A stretch of DNA of 64,000 bases from Isoetes taiwanensis. Lineage: Eukaryota > Streptophyta > Lycopodiopsida > Isoetales > Isoetaceae. The notes under the pieces were generated by a model. It saw nothing but the letters and a program-made list of their open reading frames with translations. It searched no databases and was not told the DNA's origin. Of this stretch, positions 45,695 through 56,885 are shown in pieces. Position numbers and translations under genes: made by a program. The stretch spans positions 2,106,755 through 2,170,754 of the forward strand of contig JAJEKV010000067.1 of NCBI GenBank assembly GCA_021234155.1, given 5' to 3'. Each line of letters starts with the position of its first letter. Within the stretch, counting starts at the first letter, position 1.

Positions 45695-47946
45695 TTGGAG
45701 CTGCATGGCATATTTGAGCCACCTTGGCATGTCTAGGTGGCATGTTAGAGAGCACGTGGCATGTTTGAGCCTAGGTGGTGTGTTGGAGCCTAGGTGGCAT
45801 GTTTGAGCCACCTTTGCGTGTTTGAGCCTAGGTGGCATGTTGCAGCCCACGGGCATGTTTGAACCACCTTGGCATGTTGGAGCTTAGGTGGCATGCTTGA
45901 GCCTAGGTGGCATGTTGGAGCCTAGGTGGCGTGTTTGAACCATCTTGTCATGTTTGAGCCACCTGGGCATGTTAAAGCCTAGGTGGCACGTTGGAGCCAC
46001 CTTGGCACGTTGGAGCTTAGGTGGCATGCTTGAGCCTAGGCGGCATGTTGGAGCCTAGGTGGCGTGTTTTAGCCATATTAGCATGTTTCAGCCACCTTGG
46101 CATGTTAAAGCCTATGTGGCATGTTGGAGCCCCCGTGGCATGTTTGAGCCACCTTGACATGCTTGAGCTTAGGTGGCATGTTGGAGCCTAGGTGGCATGT
46201 TGGATTCTTGATGGTGTTTGAGCCACCTTGGCATGCTTGAGCCTACGTAGCATGTTGGATCGCATGTGGCATGTTGGAGCTACCTTGACATGTTTGAGCC
46301 TAGGTGGCATGTTAGAGCCCACGTGGCATGTTTGAGCTACCTTGACATGTTGGACCCTAGGTGGCATGATATACCCCACGTGGCATGTTTGACCTAGGTG
46401 GCATGTTGGAGCCTAGGTGGCGTGTTTGAGCTATCTTGGCATGTTTGAGCCACCTTGGCATGTTAGAGCCTAGGTGGCATGTTGGAGCCCGCGTGGCATG
46501 TTTGAGCCACCTTGGCATGTTGGAGCCTAGGTGGCATGTTGAAACCTAGGTGGCGTGCTTGAGCCACCTTGGCATGTTTGAGCCTAGGTGGCATGTTGGA
46601 GCCAAAGTGGCATGTTGGAGCCCACGTGGCATGTGTGAGACACCTTGGCACGTTCAAACCTAGGTGGCATTTTTGAGCTACCTTGGCATGTTTGTGCCTA
46701 GGTGGCGTGTTTGAGCCATCTTGGCATGTTTGGCATGTTAGAGCCTAGGTGACACGTTGGTGCCTGCTTGGCATGTTTGAGCCACCTTAGCATATTAGAA
46801 CCTAGGTGGCATGTTGGAGCCAGCGTGGCATGTTTGAGCCACCTTGGCATGCTGGAGCCTAGATGGCATATTGGAGTCTAGATGGCATGTTGGAGCCTAG
46901 GTGGCATGTTGGAGCCTAGGTGGCATGTTTGAGCCACCTTGGCATGTTGGAGCCTAGGTGGCATTTTGTAGCCTAGGTGGCGTGCTTCAGCCACTTTGGC
47001 ATGTTTGAGCCTAGGTGGCATGTTGGAGCATGCGTGGCATGTTTGGGCCTAGGTGGCATGTTGGAGCCCGCATGGCATGTTTGAGCCACCTTGGCATGTT
47101 TGAGCCTAGGTGGCATGTTGGAGCCCACGTAGTATGTTTGAGGGCATGTTTGAGCCTAGGTGGCATGTTGTAACCTAGGTTGCATGTTGGATCCTAGGTG
47201 GCATGTTGGAGCCTAGGTGGCATGTTTGAGCCACCTTGTCATGTTGGAGCCCAGGTGGCATGTTGGAGCCTAGGTAGTGTGCTTGAGCCACTTTGGCATT
47301 TTTGAGCCCGCATGGCATGTTTGAGCCACCTTGGCATGTTAGGTGGCATGTTGGAACCTAGATGGCAAGTTGGAGCCCACATGGCATGCTTGAGCTGAGA
47401 TGGCATGCTGGAGTGTAGGTGGCGTGTTTGAGCCACCTTGGGATATTAAAGCCTAGGTGGCATGTTGGAGCCTGTGTGGCATGTTTGGGCCACCTTGGCA
47501 TGTTTGAGCCAAGGTGGCATGTTTGAACCTAGGTGGCATAATGGAGTCTGCATGGCATGTTGGATTCTAGGTGGCATATTTGAGCCACCTTGGCATGTTG
47601 GAGCCTAGGTGGCATGTTGGAACCTAGGTGGCGTGGTTGATCCACCTTGGCATATTTGAGCCTAGGTGGCATGTTGGAGCCCACGTGGCGTGTGTGAGCT
47701 GCCTTGGCATGTTAGCGTAGGTGGCATGTTGGAGCCCATGTAGCATGTGTGAGCCACCTTGGCATGTTGGAGCCTAGCTGGCGTGTTTGAGCCATCTTGC
47801 CATGTTTGAGCCACCTTGGCATGTTAGAGCCTAGGTGGCATGTTGGTGCCCGCGTGGCATGTTTGAGCCTAGGTGGCATGTTGGAGCCTAGGTGGCGTGT
47901 TGGAGCCCCATGTGGCATTTTGGAGCCACCTTGGCATATTGAAGCC
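45686..47946. repeat. 19-bp minisatellite array, right segment
   Basis: Continuation of the same array, about 118 monomers, ending near 47946 where unique sequence begins. The whole array without insertions would be about 6.3 kb. Confidence 0.95.
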
Positions 47947-49375
47947 CTTCTGTCCATTTCCTTTACTTGTTTGGGTTCCCTTGGTCTCTCTTGATTTTTC
48001 CTTCTCTTATATGTCTAGATAAACCTTGCTACCCCCTTGGACCCTAGTGCCATGTTGCCTCTAGTAGCTTTGACCTTGTTATGTAGGCTGATCTCTGTTA
48101 TCATATGCTGGGATCTTTTTTACAGGCTATTACATCCATGGTTAAATTTTCATAATTAAGCATAGATAATTAGTTACGAATTTATAATCATTTATCTTCA
48201 AAAAATCAGTTACGAATTTATAATTATTTATTTTCAAGAAATCATAAGTAATGCATCTTTTTGGCGTCCCTTGCATCCCTTGCATTAGTGGCACCTTTTA
48301 TTAGATTTCCATTAGTTTCTGACACTCTGTCTATTTATTGTGATTTCTGATGCTTTTTTATTGAAAAATCATAAGTACTGTATATGTAAGCTTTTGGACA
48401 TGAATTTTTGCTTGTTGGTCTATCACATCAGCAGCCATGTCAAACAAAAGTTTCAGCAAATTTGGATAACGATAAGTGGCTGATGTTTTGCAGTTAGTTT
48501 CATTCTAATGGTTTTTTGCAGCTTAGGTGGAGTTCTTGCTTAATTGCATTTAATCATGGCCAAAAAGTCCTGGATCAAGTGCCCAGCGTTGCTGGGCATA
48601 TGCTGGGAACATGTAAATGACATGGAAGAGTATAATATTATGCGCTTCCATAAATTTATGCTTCTCAAATGAAATCCAATTTCTTGCAGTCATAATGCGT
48701 TTTTGCACCTTCCTTCTTTCTTTTGTTGCTTTAATGTGTTTTTTATACTTTTCTTCTTTCTTTTGTTTCTTTCTTTTGTTTGTTTTATGGTTTAAATATG
48801 ACACGGGGGGCGGATATGCCCCTAACCACGTTCAACATTGAAGAGAAATAAAGGCATAAATATGGCATTTTAGGTTGTTATACACAAAATTGATGCCAAA
48901 ATGAAGGAAAGAAAAAGAGGGATTTATGGAGATTGGAATGTTGTATCAGCCAAATAGTCCACATTATTAAAATATCACATTAACTATTAACCACCTAGTG
49001 GTTAACATTGTGCACATGCTAGGTGTCAGTGGTGGCTCAGATTTAGCTAGATTTAGCTAGATGTAGAGCTCAGATTTGCGGTCTACACTATATTGAATCA
49101 GAGCCTCTTCAGATGTATTCAGGTTTTATCTCAAGTTTGGAGAGCCTCATTTGGCGCACGTTTCCTTCACTCTTTGTACATATTTGTTTCTCTTGTTCTT
49201 ATTTTGTGGTCATGAGAATAGCAGCTTTGGAGCATCCAGCAATCATAGACTGCTGCTGCATGGTGTATGCCAAGAACTCACAATTAACAGTGCGCCATTA
49301 TGCCGGGCTCGCCAGGATCACTTTTTTAGCCTTTCACCTCTTGTTGTCTTTATGCTCTCATAATGCCTTCATTTT
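47947..49375. other. Unique stretch with a possible worn Helitron end
   Basis: No gene is recognised. A duplicated AGTTACGAATTTATAAT block lies at 48170-48230. At 48581-48597 the hairpin GCCCAGCGTTGCTGGGC sits 11 bases after CTGG (48570), the same spacing as hairpin and CTAG in the Helitron at 24779. This may be the decayed 3' end of a related Helitron. Confidence 0.4.
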
Positions 49376-49380
49376 GAAAA

Positions 49381-51016
49381 TGTGACGCCCTCGCTAAATA
49401 TACGGCACCCTACCAGAGCTCGGCAGAGGTAGAAATCCCCCGTCCGCCAACAACAACCGCACAGTTCCTCCGTCTATCCTGCACTCTGGGGACCTCCGTA
49501 GTGGGAAGGGGACACGGAAGTGTCTTATGCCCTTTCCCCTATGGGGTCCTATCACAATGAAGCATAAACACGCCGGAACTAGCAATACAATACAATATGC
49601 TACCTCGGAGGGTAGCTCAATCGCATATCCAGAGATGCAAGGAACATAATCATATACCATAAAACATGGGGCTCCTACCCGTGGGTTCGGCACATGAGGG
49701 AATCGACCACTAGATAGGCCTCAAGATAGAGCAGCACCGAGTCATAACAATGGCGGGCTGGCATAAGACAATGGCTAGGGTTGACCACTCCATCCGCCTC
49801 CCCGCATACTTTGCAGATGGGCTAGATCAAGTCGTGGCATGACTCTAACCTTCCTGGATAATGCGCAATCCCATGGCATCACCCATCGGGACTACCCAGG
49901 TTGCATCTCCTCGTCCGACGAGGTAGGAAGGGTTGCATCTCCCCTTCCCGAGGTCTAGAGGCTCCACGGGCGCTAGAGAATCGTGGCGACACACCCATTC
50001 GTAAACCGATCAACCCCCAAAACAAGAGCCAAGCCGACACTTGCAACTTTGAGAGGCGTGGCAACACCATTGCCCCAGAGGTGCCTGACTCATGCCCGCC
50101 CACACGGGCGACCCCACCATAAGCCTAGCCCACTATGGGATCCCCCTCGCCCCCCACCGGCAGGGATCCTCCCTCCGCCTTGCCTCTAGCCCCATGTGTG
50201 GTGGTGCTGAGTCACATCATAGCCTCCATAGCCCAAAGGGTTCCTATGCACAAAGCCGCGATATAATAGGAACTAAAGGATCTACACTAGGAGCATACTA
50301 CATATGGCCCTAGGTCTCTACCCCCCTTCCCAACACAAGAGGAACAACATGATCAACCATCATCACATAATCATCATGAACAATATCATATGAACATCTT
50401 AACCTAATCATACATATCTAACTATCAGTTAGGGTTCCTTGATTAGGGTTCGAGATATTCAACAAAGGATCTAGGGTGGCTCTATTCCGCACAATAACAT
50501 ACTAACCCATCTGGAGTGCTAACTTCCAGATGAACTAACATGAACTCTACTCAACCTACCTCCTCTAGATGCGCTCCCTCCCATTCCTGGTGTCTCCATG
50601 CTCCTAGACGTGGTTCGAAGGCCTGCTCCCTCTACGATCATACACACCTTCCAGGGGCTGCTGCTCCAGGCTAGGCTATGACGAACGGTGCTCGAAACGG
50701 GGTTTCGGGCACGTGGATGAGAGCTCAGGTGCTAGGTCAGGAAAAAGGGTCTAGGGTTAGGGTTAGAGCTAATATAGGTGTGGGACCACGTGGGATGACA
50801 TGTGGCACCACTAGGGTGAGGCCGTGTGGCGGTTGCCCAATAGGATGAGGCCATGTGGAAATGGGCCTTATCCTAAGGTTATCTAAGTTAAACAATTAAC
50901 TTAGATGTGCACCCCTTGCCACTTATCGAAGGCATACAAGGCTACCTAGGTAGACTTGTATGGTGATCGGGTCCAGAATATAATGTATTTATGGCGATAT
51001 TCCCTTGAACGCCACA
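49381..51016 (-). repeat. 3' LTR of element C (1636 bp)
   Basis: TGTGACGCCC...GAACGCCACA. Aligns along its whole length with 60811-62451 but carries dozens of one- to three-base changes. Confidence 0.9.
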
Positions 51017-51859
51017 TTCTCCCCTTAGGACAATGCCGCCCTCAAGATTAAGCGCCAAGGTGACGAGCCTATCTATCCTGCAAAACAACATAAGATCATA
51101 CACACAAGTTTAGTTTAAACGATCAACTTCCTATTAAAGTTAAGTGTCAAAATTTAGGCTATATTTGTACTTATACAAAATTATATAGCCTTAACAAGGT
51201 TACTTCCTACAATAATTCAAAACATTATTATAAGAGTTATTAGGGTTCATAATCTAAATTATGGTTCCCCATCTTCTCGTAATGCGCCCCACCTCGAAGC
51301 TCCTTTTCACTTGCCTGCACATGGAGCACATTACGTTAGTTTAATTAATAAGTTTGTGGTTTTAGGGGACCACCCCCCTTACCATACCTTGCACTCGATC
51401 ATGGCCCTTTCAGATTTGAGCTTAAGGACCATTTAAGATGATCCCATCATCGCCCATGATCAAGTGCTACCTTTGTACTTGGTTACCACCGGTGTCGAAA
51501 ATACCCCTAGTGCATCATGCCCCAAGGGTTTTAAGCTAGGGAGCGCCTCACGATCCCATCATCGCCAAGCATGATCACTTTGACCTTCACCATGACCCCC
51601 TATGGCCAGTGTGCGACCCCACATCGTGGCATAGAGAGCATCCGACCGATGTCTCATCATCGCAAGACCATGCCTTTCCTTCTCTCTCGCATGACCCTAT
51701 TGGTCATGCGCATCTCTTGGTGCATGTTGGCCTAGAGAACGCCTTTAAAGGCTTATCCCATCATCGCCCACATGTTCCAAGATTCGCATATGTACTCCAC
51801 TAACTAGAATACATCCGCCGAGCTAGAGGCTAACTAAGAAGCATACTAAGCTAACCTCC

Positions 51860-53697
51860 CGGCGAAGCCTGGGGTTCCACCAAGTCGGAGACGACTCACC
51901 ATCAAACTCCTTCATAAACTCGGGTATTGCTTCTCCAAATCTTGCTTCAATACCCAAGTTGCGCCTTCCACTGCAAGTGCTTCCATTTGACCAAATACCG
52001 GAGGAACTGAGACCTCCTAGTCTTCTTGAATGACTTATCAAGAAGTAACTCGTGCACAATTTCAACTTGCTCCTCACCATTTCCAACAAAGTTGGAGTAT
52101 CCAAACCTCATCGTATTAGGATTGTGCCTCTTTAATAAACTTACGTGGAAGACCTTGTGAACTTTGAGATGGGCCTAAGATCTAACTTGTAGGCTTGGGA
52201 GCCCACTCTCTCCACAATCTTGAATGGACCAGCCCACCTAGGGGCAAGCTTGCAACTCCCAATCCGGGGCTTAGCTTGCTTGACCTTGATCTTCAACCAC
52301 ACGCTTATCGCCTACCTTGAACTCTCTCTTACTTGCCCCGTGGCTTGCTTCCGCCACACTCTTCCCGACTTCTTACCGCTAGGAGGTAACCCCTTACTTC
52401 TTCCACTAATCACTGATATCTCCTAGCATCTCGGCCGACACTTCAACCTTTGACACAGATTGTGCCAAGTGTCCGGGTTAAGCACCGGTACCCGTAATTT
52501 ACCATGAAAGGAGACATCTGAAATGACTCCTGTTTGGCACTATTGTAGGCGAATTCCACCAAGTGGATGTACTCATCCCACTTGGACTGCTTATTCCACA
52601 CAAAGCTTCTAAGCATATCTTCAATGATTCGATTCGGCCCCTCCGGCCCTGACCATCCGCTTGGGGATGATAAGTCGTGCTCATGGAGAGCTTCGGCTCA
52701 ATGGTGTCAAGAGGTCCTGCCAAAAAGCACTCATAAACTTGGAATCTCTATCCGATATTATCTCCCGAGGCATGCCATGGAGCCTAAAAATCTCCTTCAC
52801 AAATAGCTTGGCAGTATCTAATGCTGTGTCGGTAGTTCTACAAGGCACAAAATGTGCCATCTTAGATAATTTGTCTACTACGACCATCAATGCATCCTTG
52901 CCTCGAAGAGTCTTGGGAAGTCCTGTGATAAAATCCATACTTACCACTTCCCACTTTGCATTCGGCACTGCTAGAGGTTCCAAAGCTCCTGGAATTCGAA
53001 GCTGCTCCGCTTTGGTTTGCTGGCACAACTGGCACTCACGAATATATCTTGCTATCTGCTTCTTCATTCCCGGCCAGAAGTAGCTACTTCGGATCTTGAA
53101 GTAGGTCTTCATAAAACCTGCATGCCCTGCTATTGGGCTGTTGTGTGTGTCATGAAGGATTAGCTTCCTTATACCTGACGATTCGGGCACACACAACTTA
53201 TCTTTATGATACAACAAGTTGCCTTCCTTCTTATAATGCTTGAAGGCTTCTCGTTCCTTATCTGTTCTAGCCTCCTTGGAGAGGCTTTCCCATACCTTCT
53301 TGAAATCACCATCGGATGGTAATGTCTCCTCAATTTTCTTGCCATACCCACTCGAAAGAGTTGATATAGCATTACAATGTGTTCTTGTTTCAAGAGGTCT
53401 TCTAGAAAGAGCGTCGGCGACCACATTCAACTTACCCGGCTTATAAGCAATCTCGAAGTCATACTCTTCTAGGAATTCCATCCACCTCCTTTGTCTTAGA
53501 TTCAGGAGTGGTTGGGTAAAGATGTATTGGAGGCTCTGGTGATCAGTATCTAACTGAAACTTCCTCCCAAGCAAATAATGCCTCCAAATACGAAGAGCTC
53601 TGACAATAGCTAGAAGTTCCCGATCATGGGTTGATAGCGCCGCTTCGGTGTCGCTCAACTTCTTGGAATCATAAGCAATTACTCTTCCCTCTTGCAT
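51860..53697 (-). pseudogene. RNase H end, integrase and chromodomain of element C
   Basis: The frame 53697-52681 covers late RNase H ([13 protein letters not shown]) and integrase (HDTHNSPIAGHAGF, ECQLCQQTK, SMDFITGLP, IISDRDSKFMS). Below 52700 the frame breaks repeatedly. Pieces of the catalytic Glu region, the C-terminal domain and the chromodomain (51870-52060) are present in other frames. Compared with elements A and D, most breaks are tiny indels. Confidence 0.85.
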
Positions 53698-55215
53698 AAG
53701 GACTCCACCACCGCTATCTTACTACTCAGATCCGCTGCTACTATCTTGTCCTTTGTCCTGGTCCGCAAAACTAGCACTGGTGCTGTTGTTAAGGCTTCCT
53801 TAAGCTTTTCAAATGAAGCTTGAACATTCTCTAACCAATGTGCTTTCCAATCTTTCACCTTAACACTCTTAGTGAGGTCCGTCAAAGGGGACGCCCCACT
53901 TAGCTAAGTCCTTCACGAACTTTCAGAATAACCCGCCAGACCTAGAAAGCTTCTTACCTCCGCCACATTCTTTGAGCTGGCCAATCCACTATCGCTTCAA
54001 TCTTTGCGGGTCGGTGGAGATTCCTTCACTGATATGACATGGCCCAAGTACTCCACTCTTTCAAGAGCAAAGTGGCATTTGGAGAGCTTTCCATACAAAC
54101 GATGCCGCCAACTTTTCTAGCACCTTTCTCAAATGCTGACTATGATCTTCAATAGACTTGCTGTAGACTAGAATGTCGTCGAAGAAGACAATGACAAACT
54201 CATCTAGGAAATCCCTGAAGATGTCGTTCATGAGGCGCATAAAAGTTGCCGGAGCATTCGACAATCCAAAGGGCATTATCAGAACTCAAAGTGACCATAC
54301 CGCTCAAGGCTTTCTTGTGGATATCCTCTTCCTTTATCCTTATTTGGTGGTACCCTGACCTTAAGTCAATCTTAGAGAATACCTTTGCTCCTTGGAGCTG
54401 GTCTATCAAATCATCCGCCCTTGGCAATGCATACTTATTCTTTATCATCTGCTTGTTGAGCTGGCGATAGTCTATGCACATTCTTAAACTGCCGTCTTTC
54501 TTCTTCACGAAGAGAATGGGTGCTCCAAAAGGAGACACACTTGCTCTAATAAAACCAAGCTCGAGCAATTCCTGGAGTTGCTTCTTGAGCTCAATCAACC
54601 CGGGTGCTCATCCTGTATGGTGCCTTGCTGATAGGCTTAGCATCTGGTGCCAATGTGATCTCACACTCCACACCCCTATAAGGTGGTAGTTGCCGGATTT
54701 CATTCGGAAATACATCCTTGAATTCAGAAATAAGCCTTGCTATTGGCTTGGGCAACTGCTTTCCCTTTTGATCGTTTCCATCCTGCTTATTGGGCTCAAT
54801 TGCCTCCAATCTCAAAATGTAATCCACCTTTATTTCTTTCTATACTCTTCCTCACCGCTTCAGAAATACACCGCATAGAAGAAGATGCCTTCTTACCTCT
54901 CACTATGAATTTGGTGCCGCCTCGTGTCAGCCATGGCAACTTCAAGTACTTGGCCGCAATGACCATGGCTACCGGCTTGAGGAACCCATTCCTACTATAA
55001 GGTCATACCTTCCAATCTCCATGACCTCCGCCCCCATCGGCCACTTACTTCCACTAAAGGTCTATGTCGAATGTGATCCTCCTCCCCTTAGTGTGTCAAT
55101 GGCGCCGCTTTGCCATAGCAACCGGCCTTGGCTTAGACTTCAATACCTTTGTTCTTCATTAGGGCAGCCAGCCTAGGAGAGGCGAAATTGTGAGAGCTAC
55201 CTGTCTATCAATACT
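53698..55215 (-). pseudogene. Protease and reverse transcriptase of element C
   Basis: RT pieces lie at 54598-54200 ([33 protein letters not shown]) and 54276-54061 ([27 protein letters not shown]). A linker is at 54827-54591. The protease is at about 55215-54880 in broken frames. Same order as element A, without the MITE. Confidence 0.85.
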
Positions 55216-55229
55216 AGATATGGATCTGC

Positions 55230-56660
55230 TATCTATGATCCCTCACCGCAATGACTTGTTGACTGATTTTCAATGTCATCTCGACTCAATGTTTGCACAT
55301 ATGTGACACTCACCATCAATGAAGTCCTGGCCTCATGTTGGTCGCCGCCGCCATCCGCTTCATAGAATCCCAATCCATAAGCTCGCTTAAGGCTGCCTGC
55401 ATGACTAATGGGCAATCATGGGTTCTGGTTCCGCCGGAAGCACTAAACAAAGCTTCTTCTCAATACATTCCCCTTCGCTTCTTTCGCTGACCGTTTAGAT
55501 ACGCTTTAGTATAAGCCGCTTCCGATGTATTCTCATGCTTTACGGCCCCCAAAGGTTTTACCCCGAGATCTTCCCCGCTCCGGCCTCCCCCGATGGCATA
55601 GAAGCCGCCATTGCTTACTCGTATTGCCCTTGGTACCGCCCTTCAAGCCTTTCCCTTAAATGCCGATCAAGTTTCTCCATTGAGTTGATGGTGCCTCTTC
55701 CAAACTTATAGCTTTGTCTTCGGCCTCCGCGACTGACTTTGGGTTGATTGCTCGGACTAGCCTCTTGATATTGCTGTTCAACCCCTCAATGTAGGTATCC
55801 ACTGCCTGTCTTTCTGATACCCCAGGAACATGAAGCCTAAGCCTCATGAATTCTTCGGTATACTTAGCCACTGATAAGCTGCCCTGATTCAACTTGTAAA
55901 ACTGCTGGATCTGTCTACTAGTGTGCGATCTAGGCACATAGTGTTTGTGGAAAGCCTTGCTGAAGGTCTTGAATCTGCAACTGTTTCTTTTGAGCCTGTT
56001 AGACTTAGCATATCCCTTCCACCAGATCCTTGCCGGTCCAATAAGGTTAGCTGTAGCAACTTTCCCTATATCCTTATCCTTCATGCCATAAGAGTTGCCG
56101 AACTCTTCCATCTCATCAAGCCAAGCTTCTGCCTCCATACCTGACCTGTCCTTCCCTGAGAACTGACCCAACTTCCTAGTATTCCACACGTTGCTCATAG
56201 CACTGTCAACTTTCTTTTGATAATCATCTTCCTTCCTTGCCCTGGCTCTTACCTGTGGAGTGTCGGACTCACTTTCTGAGCTAGAACTGTCATGACTGTC
56301 TGAAGTGTCTGATGAGCTGGAGCTAGGTGGTGTTGGACTCCTTCTGTTTCTCCTTTTCCTCTTCCTGTCCCTGACATTTCCTTGGTTGTCTTGCCCTTCC
56401 GGCTGTGGACCCTCCTCGATGCCTTGCTGAGGTAGTGGTGGAGGTGGTGGTGGAGCAGGAGCATATTCTTGGGCATTCATCAATGGGGTGGCCCAATGGA
56501 TCAGCTGATGCATCTGGGTCCTCATCTGAACGAGCCTTGCATTGATTGCTTCTGGCGTCATATCGTCGTTGTTGTCATCCTGATCACGTCCAAAAAGGTT
56601 CCTGGGCACCCACTGATGTTGACGGCCTTGGCCCTGAGAGCCTGAGCCGAAGTTCCTTGC
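55230..56660 (-). pseudogene. Gag of element C
   Basis: ATG 56609 (MPRNLFGRDQDDNNDDM) opens 317 codons. They cover the Pro-rich, Arg-rich and Ser/Asp/Glu tracts and the capsid region (ARIWWKGYAKSNR, YTEEFMRLRLHVPG). Below 55656 small indels break the Gln-rich linker and zinc-knuckle region. The frame is open upstream of 56609 to a TTGCAG at about 56660, which could be a splice acceptor. Confidence 0.85.
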
Positions 56661-56885
56661 TGCAAGGTTTAATCATCAATGCTTGTTATTTGGTTTACAC
56701 ATCAATTATATCCGTTTACAATTAATTTATTGTTAGATACAAAAGAAATCATGTGAAAATTCCACTTACAATTCAAGATCATAGTAAGTCATTACTATAT
56801 AGAAGTACATTTTACAAAATACATGATAATATAAAAAAGGAGATTATTCAATACAATTTAATTAATGACAAGGCAATTTCTTCCG

